Source: a virus. Taken from it: a stretch of 64,000 nt of DNA. Under the pieces are notes generated by a model, which did not search any database, was not told the origin of the DNA, and saw nothing but the letters and a program-made list of their open reading frames with translations. Both the position numbers and the translations under genes were made by a program. Positions 28,127-36,540 of this stretch are shown piece by piece. The stretch covers positions 1 through 64,000 of IMG/VR virus record IMGVR_UViG_3300049793_000123. One strand, 5' to 3'. Within the stretch, counting starts at the first letter, position 1. Every line of letters starts with the position of its first letter.

Positions 28127-28629
28127 TTTGTTCCGGGATTGTAGAACTCTTGATGGAGTTTCTTTGCCATTCTCACGTAGGCGGCGTGAGCGGATTTTGG
28201 GTCGCTGTAGGAGCCTAGAAAAAACTCCTTGTTTTTGTGTTGAACTCTTGCCACGTATTTCTCTCTATGCCGACACCAAGAGACTCCCCTGTAGCCGGTT
28301 AATCCAATTCTTCGACGTGAATTATTCGAGTTGTTTTGTGATGATGTTGCAACGCGGAGATTGCATCTCCTGTTATCAAGCCGGTTCCCGTTTATGTGGT
28401 CCGCTTGTAATCCTTTGCCGGGTTTGATTATCAGGCGGTGCATGTAGATATTTGTTCGCTTGGTTTGTGGCTGTCCCAGTTGTGATGTGATAGCGTATCC
28501 GTCGCTGTGAATCCTCCACTTAAGATGGCACACAAGGTGAAAGTCTTCAGCATCGACGAGCGCAAATTCACCACTTGGCCTCCAAAGCTTTCGTAGTGGA
28601 ACTTTTCGGACGCCCACCAAGTTTTCCAT
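28123..28629 (-). CDS. HNH homing endonuclease with AP2 domain
   Basis: A 168-residue protein from ATG 28629 (MENLVGVRKVPLRKLW). The N-terminal part is of the kind seen in phage HNH enzymes; the centre has MHRLIIKPGKGLQADHINGNRLDNRRCNLRVATSSQNN (HNH core); then an AP2 DNA-binding domain, YRGVSWCRHREKYVARVQ...LGSYSDPKSAHAAYVRMAK. A longer start at 28824 would overlap two genes. It is a selfish mobile endonuclease or a packaging-linked HNH protein; its place among terminase genes fits both. Confidence 0.8.
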   Translation of the reverse strand: MENLVGVRKVPLRKLWRPSGEFALVDAEDFHLVCHLKWRIHSDGYAITSQLGQPQTKRTNIYMHRLIIKPGKGLQADHINGNRLDNRRCNLRVATSSQNNSNNSRRRIGLTGYRGVSWCRHREKYVARVQHKNKEFFLGSYSDPKSAHAAYVRMAKKLHQEFYNPGTK

Positions 28630-28759
28630 TTGCGATTGAAGCCCGCTTCCGCGCTGGCGATGTGTGTCCTCGCGCGAGCTTTCCAAGCGCGACGGCGTGT
28701 GGGTTTTTCTCTTTGATGGTTTGCATAAGGTTTTCATTCCCCGCACCATACCTTGGTGC

Positions 28760-28990
28760 CTAGGTTTTGTCAAACGGACGAAGATCGGCTTCCCAGCCAT
28801 GGTATCCGTCAATCTCCAGATCATTGACCGCTAGCCAGCAATCCTTCTGCGGGTGAAAGCTGGCAACGTTGATCGGGCACGCGCAGCCCAATTGCTCCCT
28901 CACTCCCGGCTCCGGCTCCCACATCTGGCACGGCGTCCCGCAGGTGCTCAAGTTCCAGTCGAACAGCGGGCATTGGTGGCAAGCTGACAT
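28760..28990 (-). CDS. Cysteine-rich small protein overlapping the gene upstream
   Basis: A 76-residue protein starting MSACHQCPLFDWNLSTCG. Eight Cys residues (CxxC and CxxxC pairs), probably binding zinc. It is read in a different frame from the end of the 28821-30059 gene and overlaps it by 170 nt. Conserved Cys spacing suggests this is the real frame here and that the larger gene's tail may be artefactual. Confidence 0.55.
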   Translation of the reverse strand: MSACHQCPLFDWNLSTCGTPCQMWEPEPGVREQLGCACPINVASFHPQKDCWLAVNDLEIDGYHGWEADLRPFDKT

Positions 28991-30059
28991 TCTCCGGTTC
29001 CTGAACTCCATCTTCTTCGGATTCAGGACCGCTGATGGCCAATGTCGGGTCAGAATATCGCAATTGAGTGTCAGGTTGTGGATTAGCCATTTTGCGAACG
29101 CGACCTTTCCCAACTGCGCGGCAGAACATCTGACCGAGGCCGTTGCGGCCCGAATCCAGCGCCGCGAATTCGCAAGCAGCGCGGTCGCACCAAGAACTGA
29201 GGACTTCATAAATTGAGGATGATGTGCTGCGTATGAGTTGACTCCAGCGGTGGACGTAATTCACCGGACCCTGTGCAGCCAGTTGCCTGGTTTCGTGAGT
29301 TTTCACCCATTCCAGCCACGATTTTGTGGGAACCGCCTCGATGGTCCAACCGATCACACCGGCGTTGGGATCGAACTCGATCATGTCCGTGGACCTGAGC
29401 CGGGCACCGATGGTCATTGAGGCCAATGCGGCGGCACGCTCGGCCTTTGGAAGCTTCATCACAGAGATTAACTCCGGGAATTCAGAGATCATCTTAGCCT
29501 TCCAAGTTGCTCGGAATGGCACCGCGTGCAGCACACAGAAACCCATATCAAGAGGCTTCCTGCTTTGGTAGAGATAGCGCGCCGCCTCGGTTTGAATCAC
29601 AGCCCAAATGACCTTCAATTGAGGTAACGTCACAAGGCCAGTTTCCGCCACGCGCCTAAGAAATCGCTCCGGTTCTTTGCCCGGCTTGAAATCCACATTT
29701 TCGCCATCCGGCAGCGTCTCCACCGGCACAAACACCTCGCGGCACGGGTTGGCCTTCACGCCGGGCCACTTGAGGTAAATCTCCGCCGTGATCCCGGGCG
29801 CTTGCGTGGCCAGTTTTTCGACGGTGCCGGGCTTGACCACCCAGTAAACGCCGAAATCGTCGAGCGCAAACTCCTTGAGGATGGGATTCAGCATCGCGTA
29901 TTGCGGGCCGTTGAGCACCACAGCCGCCGCGACGTATTCGCCCTTTCGGCCGTCAGGCATCGAGCAGGGCGCGGTATGAATCGGGATAGCCCAGTCGCCG
30001 CGCGCAATGATCCACAACTGCCGGTCGCGATCCAAGGTAATGGTTGGCCTGAGGCTCAT
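28821..30059 (-). CDS. Hypothetical protein next to the terminase
   Basis: A 412-residue protein from ATG 30059 (ATGA overlap with the terminase stop). The first 340 residues look like a genuine structured protein (LWIIARGDWAIPIHTAPCS..., KPLDMGFCVLHAVPFRATWKAKMISEF...). The last 55 (from about 'PAVRLELEHLRDAVPDV') lie over the Cys-rich gene and are of doubtful character. No known family; the terminase operon suggests packaging or an early structural role. Confidence 0.6.
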   Translation of the reverse strand: MSLRPTITLDRDRQLWIIARGDWAIPIHTAPCSMPDGRKGEYVAAAVVLNGPQYAMLNPILKEFALDDFGVYWVVKPGTVEKLATQAPGITAEIYLKWPGVKANPCREVFVPVETLPDGENVDFKPGKEPERFLRRVAETGLVTLPQLKVIWAVIQTEAARYLYQSRKPLDMGFCVLHAVPFRATWKAKMISEFPELISVMKLPKAERAAALASMTIGARLRSTDMIEFDPNAGVIGWTIEAVPTKSWLEWVKTHETRQLAAQGPVNYVHRWSQLIRSTSSSIYEVLSSWCDRAACEFAALDSGRNGLGQMFCRAVGKGRVRKMANPQPDTQLRYSDPTLAISGPESEEDGVQEPENVSLPPMPAVRLELEHLRDAVPDVGAGAGSEGAIGLRVPDQRCQLSPAEGLLASGQ

Positions 30060-31591
30060 GCGGGGATGGAGACTATGTGATTGGTGGCAGGTTTCAAGCG
30101 CGTGGCGAGGTCGTGAGGGCACTCCATGCCCAGCAGGTAGGTGCAGGCATCGAAGGCGTGCTTGTATTCCGAGTCAGGCTCGATCACTTGGCCTCTGGCT
30201 TTTGCGGGTTTCATTTTCGACAACGATTCGATCAAATGAGGACACCTCGCGGAGATGTGAACCCGATCCTCGAACAGCATTTTGCGCAGCATGTTCTTCC
30301 GCAACTTAATCGAGTCGCGGCCCTTGGTCGATGGCCGAAGTTGAATTCGGTTGGCTGAAGCCTGCTGGACGATCATGTAGTCGAACGTGTCCAACCCTGC
30401 GCGGTAACGGTTGAACGCCGTGTCGTCGGACCAGTGCTTCCACTGCACCTTCGCCGTGCCGTAGTTGGTCTTCACGTAGTCCTCCCAGAAGTCCATGACC
30501 TCCATGACGGCCTCCACGATGTCGGCGGTCTTAATCATCTGCTGCTTGTAAACCACCTCATCGATAAAGTCCCACGACGCAGCCGAGCCTCCGAACTCGC
30601 GTTTCACCGCGAACTCGATGGCGTTGTTCTTGTCGCCCAAGTCCCATCCAGAATAGAACTCGAAGCAGTTCTCGGTGGGCACGATAAACTCCCAATCCTC
30701 CTCGCGCCCATGCGTGTGGCCGATGATGTGCCTCTGCGGGAAGAAAGCGCCCTTGAACAGTGTGTTGGAAAGGTCGCGCACCCACTTGCCAAGAATCCAC
30801 CGGTCGTACAGGTTAGGATCGTAGCGGCAGCTATTCTCCAATTCCCGGCGCTCGTTGGGATCGAGCTTCGTGTTGTCATCCAGAGTGAAGCCAATCCGGT
30901 GATAGTCCAGTTGATCGACCGTGCGCTCACTGTCCGGCTTGTCCACCGCGTTCTCAACCCAGAACAGACCGTAAATCCAGTGCTGCTCCCCCTCCTCGGG
31001 CGGGTTGCAGTCGATAATCATCTGGTGATCCGCGAAGGCCCAACTCTCGCCCGGCGCGGGAGGGCCGAGCATCCGCAACTGCTGGGATAGGATAGTGAAC
31101 ACATTCCGGCTATCCCACTGGTCAGCCTCCGAGAGGTAAACCATGGAGAACCGCATCGACTTGAACTTGGCCTCGGCCTCCTGCGTGTGTTCGATGCTGT
31201 GGAGCTGTATCTCGGACTCGCCGTAATGCGTCTGACCATCCTCCCCACGGTAAGGCCGCGAGCGAATTCGGATGTAGGTCATCTTGGTGTCCGGGGCCAT
31301 CGTGGACGGCTTTGTAACCATAAACCCGGTGCCCGCCTTCTCCCATTTTGGAAGAACAAACCGCAGCAAGTCCTCCCAGATGCCCGACTTGGCGTTCCGC
31401 GTGGTCTTTGTGACGATGGCTACCCGCGCGCCGGGAAACTCGAAAGCGTGGCGGACGACCTTGTGGAGATTGGAGATTGTCTTGGCGGATTTGCGCGGCC
31501 CATCCACAAGCACGTATCGCTTGTAGCAGTTGTATATCTGGTAGCCTTTGGGGACCAAATCTGGAGCCCAAGGAGCGCGCTTTTCCGGCAT
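30056..31591 (-). CDS. terL: Terminase large subunit
   Basis: A 511-residue protein from ATG 31591 (MPEKRAPW; ATG-like start 31615 is possible). ATPase: Walker A GPRKSAKT (31-38), Walker B MVYLSEAD (150-157). Nuclease: YSGWDLGDKNN (Asp317) and KHAFDACTYLLG near the end. It packages phage DNA into the prohead. Unusually, it is read on the strand opposite to portal and capsid, with the divergent promoter region at 31592-31711. Confidence 0.9.
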   Translation of the reverse strand: MPEKRAPWAPDLVPKGYQIYNCYKRYVLVDGPRKSAKTISNLHKVVRHAFEFPGARVAIVTKTTRNAKSGIWEDLLRFVLPKWEKAGTGFMVTKPSTMAPDTKMTYIRIRSRPYRGEDGQTHYGESEIQLHSIEHTQEAEAKFKSMRFSMVYLSEADQWDSRNVFTILSQQLRMLGPPAPGESWAFADHQMIIDCNPPEEGEQHWIYGLFWVENAVDKPDSERTVDQLDYHRIGFTLDDNTKLDPNERRELENSCRYDPNLYDRWILGKWVRDLSNTLFKGAFFPQRHIIGHTHGREEDWEFIVPTENCFEFYSGWDLGDKNNAIEFAVKREFGGSAASWDFIDEVVYKQQMIKTADIVEAVMEVMDFWEDYVKTNYGTAKVQWKHWSDDTAFNRYRAGLDTFDYMIVQQASANRIQLRPSTKGRDSIKLRKNMLRKMLFEDRVHISARCPHLIESLSKMKPAKARGQVIEPDSEYKHAFDACTYLLGMECPHDLATRLKPATNHIVSIPA

Positions 31592-31620
31592 GGCGTGTGA
31601 TGGTTCGCGGAGCATACCTA

Positions 31621-31640
31621 AGTATCCTTATAGGGATACT
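31621..31640. promoter_or_regulatory. 20-bp palindromic site between terminase and portal operons
   Basis: Arms AGTATCC and GGATACT flank TTATAG. It lies in the 120-bp divergent intergenic region, so a regulator bound here could control both the terminase and the structural operon. Confidence 0.45.
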
Positions 31641-31687
31641 CATGATTGCCCTTGCGGAACAGTGGCACACCTGTATTCTGTATGCAA

Positions 31688-31714
31688 CCACCTTCGTTGG
31701 TGGAGCCTTTTATG
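31688..31714 (+). promoter_or_regulatory. Ribosome-binding site in a hairpin
   Basis: CCACC-TTCGTT-GGTGG pairs 5 bp; its 3' arm continues into GGTGGAG, the best Shine-Dalgarno sequence in this region, 7-8 nt before the ATG at 31712. Folding would hide the site. Confidence 0.4.
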
Positions 31715-31981
31715 ATTACCATTGATACGACCAATCCCGAGGTGGCCAAGTTGTTCGAGGACTGCGAGCCCGGGGATTCCAAGACGCTTACTTTCACCGT
31801 CAAAGGCAAGACTCCAACGTCCGTCCAAGGCGAGATTGAGACCGTGGAGGGCTACGGGGATGACAGTGGTGGGGAAGGTGAGTCTGCGGAGTCCGAAGCG
31901 CCGCACCGTGGCCTGCCCAACAAGATCGGCGACAAGATGCCGCCCGGCGTGATGGTGATCCTGCATGGCCGGGGCAAATAA
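31712..31981 (+). CDS. Small protein at the start of the structural operon
   Basis: An 89-residue protein starting MITIDTTNPEVAKLFEDCEPGD. A beta-rich N-terminus (TLTFTVKGKTPTSVQGEIETV), an acidic low-complexity middle (DDSGGEGESAESEA) and a conserved-looking end (GDKMPPGVMVILHG). It precedes the portal; function unknown. Confidence 0.6.
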   Translation: MITIDTTNPEVAKLFEDCEPGDSKTLTFTVKGKTPTSVQGEIETVEGYGDDSGGEGESAESEAPHRGLPNKIGDKMPPGVMVILHGRGK

Positions 31982-32267
31982 AGTCACGGTCGAGTTCACG
32001 CCGTCCGCCAAACCCGGCTGCCAAGACGTGGTGATCCGCGCAACGGGATGCAGGCTGGTGGCCGACCGGTCAGCCCGAAAATACGTGGCACTGGATGTCT
32101 CCCAAGGCGCTGGAGTGAAATTCGACTGCGACGGAACACTGGTTGAGCCACGATTGATCGTGAAGATATTCTGCCAAATCAAACCCCAACACCTCCGCCG
32201 CCACCTGCTGCGCCGGGGTTTGAAGCGCATTAACGAACAGAAATCCAAGGTGATCGACATCTCGTGA
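31965..32267 (+). CDS. Small hypothetical structural-operon protein
   Basis: A 100-residue protein starting MAGANKVTVEFTPSAKPGCQ; it overlaps the previous gene by 17 nt. Beta-rich, with a basic C-terminal helix (HLRRHLLRRGLKRINEQKSK). No family recognised. Confidence 0.55.
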   Translation: MAGANKVTVEFTPSAKPGCQDVVIRATGCRLVADRSARKYVALDVSQGAGVKFDCDGTLVEPRLIVKIFCQIKPQHLRRHLLRRGLKRINEQKSKVIDIS

Positions 32268-32268
32268 T

Positions 32269-34776
32269 ATGTGGGACTTAAATCACCTCAAATCGGTCGG
32301 GGGCACTCCCGAGAAGTTGAAGGAGAAGTTCGAGAAGGATGTGCTCTCGGACAAAAACGCCAAGTTTCGCGACCTCTGCTGGTCCCGCATTCGCACCGGG
32401 CTCCAACGCTCCTGTTCCCGCGCGCGATACTACTACGCCATTGACACGGCTTTCGACGCGGCACAGGCCCAAACCACGATCACTCTGGTTCGCGGATTGA
32501 TCGACAAGAATTTCTCGACTGACAAGGTGCTGTCTGCCGCGATGGAGTTTGGTCTCCAGTCGTGCTTGGTGCCGGTGGTGGGGGCCAATGGACTTCAGAT
32601 GCCGTTGCCAGCCGGTTGTCCCAACGTGTGTGGTGACGGCAAGCTCTACAAGCTCGACCTCCCGACGTTCTTCCAAGTTTTCATCCCACTCACTGCCGCC
32701 TACGTCAAAATCCGGTGGGCCAAGCTGTTCAACGACCGAAATGTCTATCCGCTCTACAAGTACGCGCCGCTGACCCTCACGGCGGACAACCGGATGAAGT
32801 GCGACATCGTTACTGCCCGCGTCAACCAGATGACGGAGCAGATGAATTACCGGGAGAACGACAAGCAGTCCATCCTGCAAGAACTCCTGTACGGGAAGTG
32901 CTTCAACTTCCCCACTGAGAGCTGGTATCGCGAGGAGCAGGTGATTGACGGCAAGAAAGAGGTGGTCAAGGAGGGTATTCGATATGCCATCCCGCATCCG
33001 ACCCGCTGCTTCTTTGATGATTCCTATCAGGCTTCGACGTTCAACGCCGACATCGGCTGCACGTTCAGCGGTTACTGGGACTTGCAGAAATACGGCGAGG
33101 TGAAGGCGCAGTCACACCTGTGGAACAAGGACAAGATCACTTTCGGCGGTGGCATGGAGTTCTTTGCCAGCCCGGCGTGGAGCGTTTACCAGATGCTCTA
33201 CCCGTGTGTCATCAGCTTCCCGAATTCGATGGTGATGAGCCCGGGAATCGGTGTGAACGACCGGACCAACAACGCGTTCACCTACCAGTCCGACCAATAT
33301 GACGCTGCGGTGGTGGTCACCAGCCTGTTCATGAAGGTGGTGCCCAAGGAGTGGGACTTGTTCGACTACGAGTATCCGGTGTGGATGCGCGTCCAGATGG
33401 CGAACGACCTGACGATCACCTACATGGAGCCGCTGGGATACAATCCCAACTGCCTGTTCCAGTATGACGCGGATCAGAACCGGGAGATGACCACCTCATT
33501 GGCTCTGGAGACCGTGCCGTTTCAGGACATGCTTTCCAACTTGGTCACGCAGAAGATTCTGTCGGTGAAGCAGAACTTGGCCAAGGCGGTGTTCTTTAAT
33601 ACCGACCAACTTTCTGATGAGGATGTTTCCCAGGTCAAAAACCTCGGTGAAAAGATATACCGCACCTTGACTTTTCTTGGCTACTCCGCAACACGGAACG
33701 CGCAGATCGGCCAAGTCGGTGGTGCCAACGCTTTCTCGATGGTCAACTTTCCGCAGGTGCCAGTGGATCAAATCGAGGGAGCTATCATCAGCCTTCTGGG
33801 CCTCATGGAGCGCGTGCTAGGATTCTCCCCGCAAGAGCTTGGCGGGGCTGCCAGCCACGAGCAATCGGCCACGGAGACCCAGATCATCGCCGCGAACAAC
33901 TCCGTGCGCCTGGAGTTCACCGGGGCATCCGTGGACGCGGGCCAGAACGCGCGCAAGCAGATGATCTATGACGGTCTCCTGAATTACTCCAAGGACGAAT
34001 TCTGGGTGGAGGTCGCGGAGCTGAGTGGCCAAGACAAGAAGACTTTGGAGCGCCTCGGGTTTGATGTGGAGGATGGCAAGGATGGGCTGCTGGGTGGTCG
34101 CATCAAGGCGCAGGTGAAGAAGCTCCGGCTCGATGGCTTCTCATCGCAGCGTGAGGGTGCCAATCGAATCCAGGATTCCAAGATCGCCCAAGCGATGCTG
34201 CAAGCGTGGCAGGTGGCGTTCTCCAATCCATTGATCGTCGAGCAGGTCGGCGTGAAGCAGATGGTCGAGACGTTCAACCAGATGCTGGTTTACGCCGGTT
34301 TGCCGCCCGACTTCAAGTTGAAGATTCGCGACAAATCCCCCGAGGAACAGGCTTCCGCGCAGCAGGCCCAAGCGCAGGCCGAGCAGGACAAGCTTCAGAT
34401 CGCCCAAGCCATTTCCCAGCTTCAGCAGGGCCAGCAACAGATTGCGCAACAAATGCAGCAGCAGGGCCAAGCGTTGGCGCAAGGCGCACAGCAAATGATC
34501 GAGCAGAATATCGCCCAATTCGGCCATAATTTAACCCAAGAGGTGATCGCGCCGATCAACCAAAAGACGAACGAGATCGCGCAGGTCACGGCGCAGATCG
34601 CTTCCGAGGTTGGCAAGATTAACCAGACCGACGTGCAGCAGGCCCAAGCTATTTCAACTTTGGCGACCAGACTCCAGCAATTGGTGGCCATAGCCGCCAG
34701 TCCATCACCCGAACCTCCGTATGCTCCAGCCAGCCAAATACCCCCTCCCGCAGGACCAGTTGGTCCAGTTGTCTAA
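32269..34776 (+). CDS. Portal protein (large, podovirus-like)
   Basis: An 835-residue protein. It lies first among the large structural genes, next to the scaffold-like and capsid-like genes. N-terminal helices (ACSRARYYYAIDTAFDAAQAQTTITLVRGLIDKNF-type), a central aromatic-rich core with SVYQMLYP and DYEYPVWMRVQMANDLTITYMEPLGYNPNC, and a Gln-rich coiled tail from about residue 695 (AQAQAEQDKLQIAQAISQLQ). Identity rests on size, position and style; no exact motif is decisive. It would form the dodecameric DNA channel at the head vertex. Confidence 0.7.
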   Translation: MWDLNHLKSVGGTPEKLKEKFEKDVLSDKNAKFRDLCWSRIRTGLQRSCSRARYYYAIDTAFDAAQAQTTITLVRGLIDKNFSTDKVLSAAMEFGLQSCLVPVVGANGLQMPLPAGCPNVCGDGKLYKLDLPTFFQVFIPLTAAYVKIRWAKLFNDRNVYPLYKYAPLTLTADNRMKCDIVTARVNQMTEQMNYRENDKQSILQELLYGKCFNFPTESWYREEQVIDGKKEVVKEGIRYAIPHPTRCFFDDSYQASTFNADIGCTFSGYWDLQKYGEVKAQSHLWNKDKITFGGGMEFFASPAWSVYQMLYPCVISFPNSMVMSPGIGVNDRTNNAFTYQSDQYDAAVVVTSLFMKVVPKEWDLFDYEYPVWMRVQMANDLTITYMEPLGYNPNCLFQYDADQNREMTTSLALETVPFQDMLSNLVTQKILSVKQNLAKAVFFNTDQLSDEDVSQVKNLGEKIYRTLTFLGYSATRNAQIGQVGGANAFSMVNFPQVPVDQIEGAIISLLGLMERVLGFSPQELGGAASHEQSATETQIIAANNSVRLEFTGASVDAGQNARKQMIYDGLLNYSKDEFWVEVAELSGQDKKTLERLGFDVEDGKDGLLGGRIKAQVKKLRLDGFSSQREGANRIQDSKIAQAMLQAWQVAFSNPLIVEQVGVKQMVETFNQMLVYAGLPPDFKLKIRDKSPEEQASAQQAQAQAEQDKLQIAQAISQLQQGQQQIAQQMQQQGQALAQGAQQMIEQNIAQFGHNLTQEVIAPINQKTNEIAQVTAQIASEVGKINQTDVQQAQAISTLATRLQQLVAIAASPSPEPPYAPASQIPPPAGPVGPVV

Positions 34777-35026
34777 ATGGCTCGCCTCCACTGAAACCAA
34801 CCTGTTTTGCGAGTGCATCGAGCACGAGATCGCGGCCAAGCAGGCTGAGATCGGTGCCTTGATGTCCAAAACCAGCGTGTTGGGAGGCACCATCCCCGCG
34901 CCTGTGGGCGATCCTGCCCGAGCCATTGTGCGTGTGAAGGAATTGGAGGCGTTTCTGGAGATCATCAAGTCATTCCGCGAGGGGAGATACACACCATCCC
35001 GATTCACTTTCGAGGTCAAACACTAA
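34721..35026 (+). CDS. Small structural-operon protein
   Basis: A 101-residue protein that overlaps the 3' end of the portal gene by 56 nt. Helical with Leu/Glu-rich segments (LVQLSKWLASTETNLFCECIEHEIAAKQAEIGAL ... VKELEAFLEIIKSFREG). The function is unknown; it is conserved-looking in position. Confidence 0.6.
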   Translation: MLQPAKYPLPQDQLVQLSKWLASTETNLFCECIEHEIAAKQAEIGALMSKTSVLGGTIPAPVGDPARAIVRVKELEAFLEIIKSFREGRYTPSRFTFEVKH

Positions 35027-35038
35027 ACATCCATCATC

Positions 35039-36487
35039 ATGCGAGATTCAATGCCCAGCTTGGACATGCCCAAGCCCCCAACCCCACCCAACCTGACACC
35101 GCAGGCTGACCCCGCGCCTCCACCAGCACCGAAACCCGAGGCCAAGCCTGAGCCACCCGCCAAAAACTCGGGCGTAATGGACGAAGCGCGCGAGAAGCTG
35201 CGCAAGGAGGCCATCGCGACGATCTTGACGGTGCCAAAGCCAGCGAAACCGGAGTCAAAGAAGGCCCCGGAGGCTGCCGCGCCTGCGCCGGAAACCGCTA
35301 CCCCGACTCCCGCTGACGATACGCCCGCACCGGAGGCCCGAAAGCCGCGCCGCGTGGCCCCCCGGCCGGACATTGATGTCGCCGATATTGCCTCCAAGGC
35401 GGCAGCAGGTGCCACCAAGACTGTCTTGGACTCAATGCGCGCCAAAGACGCTCCTGCGGCACCGCCAGAGGCCAAGAAAGAGGATTTGAGCGGGCTCCCG
35501 GAGGATGTGCGCCGCAAGATTCCCGTGCTGAAGAAGATGGCTGAGTTGAACCCGGACAAGTACGGCGGCATCGTGGACGAAATCAAGGCGTACACCGCCA
35601 AGGAGGAGTCCTACGTCAGCCAATGGGAGAAGGAGCACCCAGGCCAGGAATTTGACGCCGAGGACGAGGCGCATGACTCGTGGTATGCCAAAAACAAGCC
35701 GGAATACAGCTCAGATGACTACGAGGACGCCCGGGTGGAGATCAGGATGGAGCCGAAGCTGAAGAAGTTGGCCGATGAAAACCAGTCCTACCGGCAAAAG
35801 ATCGAGGCGGCTGAAAAGCAGGCCCAGTTGAAGCCGATGGTGGAGAGTCTGGCGGCTGATGCGACCAAGCAAATTGCAACGGCTATCAATGCGGAATTCA
35901 CGAGCCCGGAAAAGCTCCAGTCGGACCCGCTGGCCCATGACATCGTTCAAAACGTCGCCCGCTCCGCCGCCGACCACATCGGAACGCTGGCCGGGCTGAT
36001 GACCAGTGCCGTGCAATACAACGATGCGGACCCCAAGCACCGCTATCTCTACGATTTTGCCGTGGATTTGGACCAGCGCATCAAATCGCTCCCGGCAGCC
36101 GAGACCTCCAACGACGGCAAGCGGTTCGCCACGCAGGATGAATGGGCTCAGATGAGCGAATCCCAGCGCCGGAGTCACTGGAAGCTTGGCGTTCCAGAAA
36201 TCGCCTCCGCCTTGACCAATCGCTTCGCCTCACAGGCCGCTGAACACCACGCGCAGGAGACAAAAAAGATGGAGGAGATGGTGAAGCGCCTCGGCTACGT
36301 CAAAAACGGCGCGCATGTTCCTGCACCAAAGCAGGCCGCTGCTCCATCTCCAAAACCGGCTGATAACACGCCGTCACCAACGCCTTCCCCGAGCCATGTT
36401 CCGGGTGCCGTGTCAACCAGTGGCGCGCCATCGGTGGCTTCCAATCAGCCTCCGTGGATGAAAGGTATCCTGACTGGAAAGTTCTGA
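35039..36487 (+). CDS. Scaffolding-like protein
   Basis: A 482-residue protein of highly charged composition. The N-terminal 120 residues are Pro/Ala-rich and disordered, followed by helical regions (LPEDVRRKIPVLKKMAELNPDKYGGIVDEIKAY, KLKKLADENQSYRQKIEAAEKQAQLK) and a Pro/Ser-rich tail. Position between portal and capsid, high charge and disorder fit an internal scaffold; identity is inferred. Confidence 0.6.
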   Translation: MRDSMPSLDMPKPPTPPNLTPQADPAPPPAPKPEAKPEPPAKNSGVMDEAREKLRKEAIATILTVPKPAKPESKKAPEAAAPAPETATPTPADDTPAPEARKPRRVAPRPDIDVADIASKAAAGATKTVLDSMRAKDAPAAPPEAKKEDLSGLPEDVRRKIPVLKKMAELNPDKYGGIVDEIKAYTAKEESYVSQWEKEHPGQEFDAEDEAHDSWYAKNKPEYSSDDYEDARVEIRMEPKLKKLADENQSYRQKIEAAEKQAQLKPMVESLAADATKQIATAINAEFTSPEKLQSDPLAHDIVQNVARSAADHIGTLAGLMTSAVQYNDADPKHRYLYDFAVDLDQRIKSLPAAETSNDGKRFATQDEWAQMSESQRRSHWKLGVPEIASALTNRFASQAAEHHAQETKKMEEMVKRLGYVKNGAHVPAPKQAAAPSPKPADNTPSPTPSPSHVPGAVSTSGAPSVASNQPPWMKGILTGKF

Positions 36488-36540
36488 TTTAATAAGGGGT
36501 GAACAGGGCTTGGCTCGAAGCCGGTCCAAATCACAACCTT

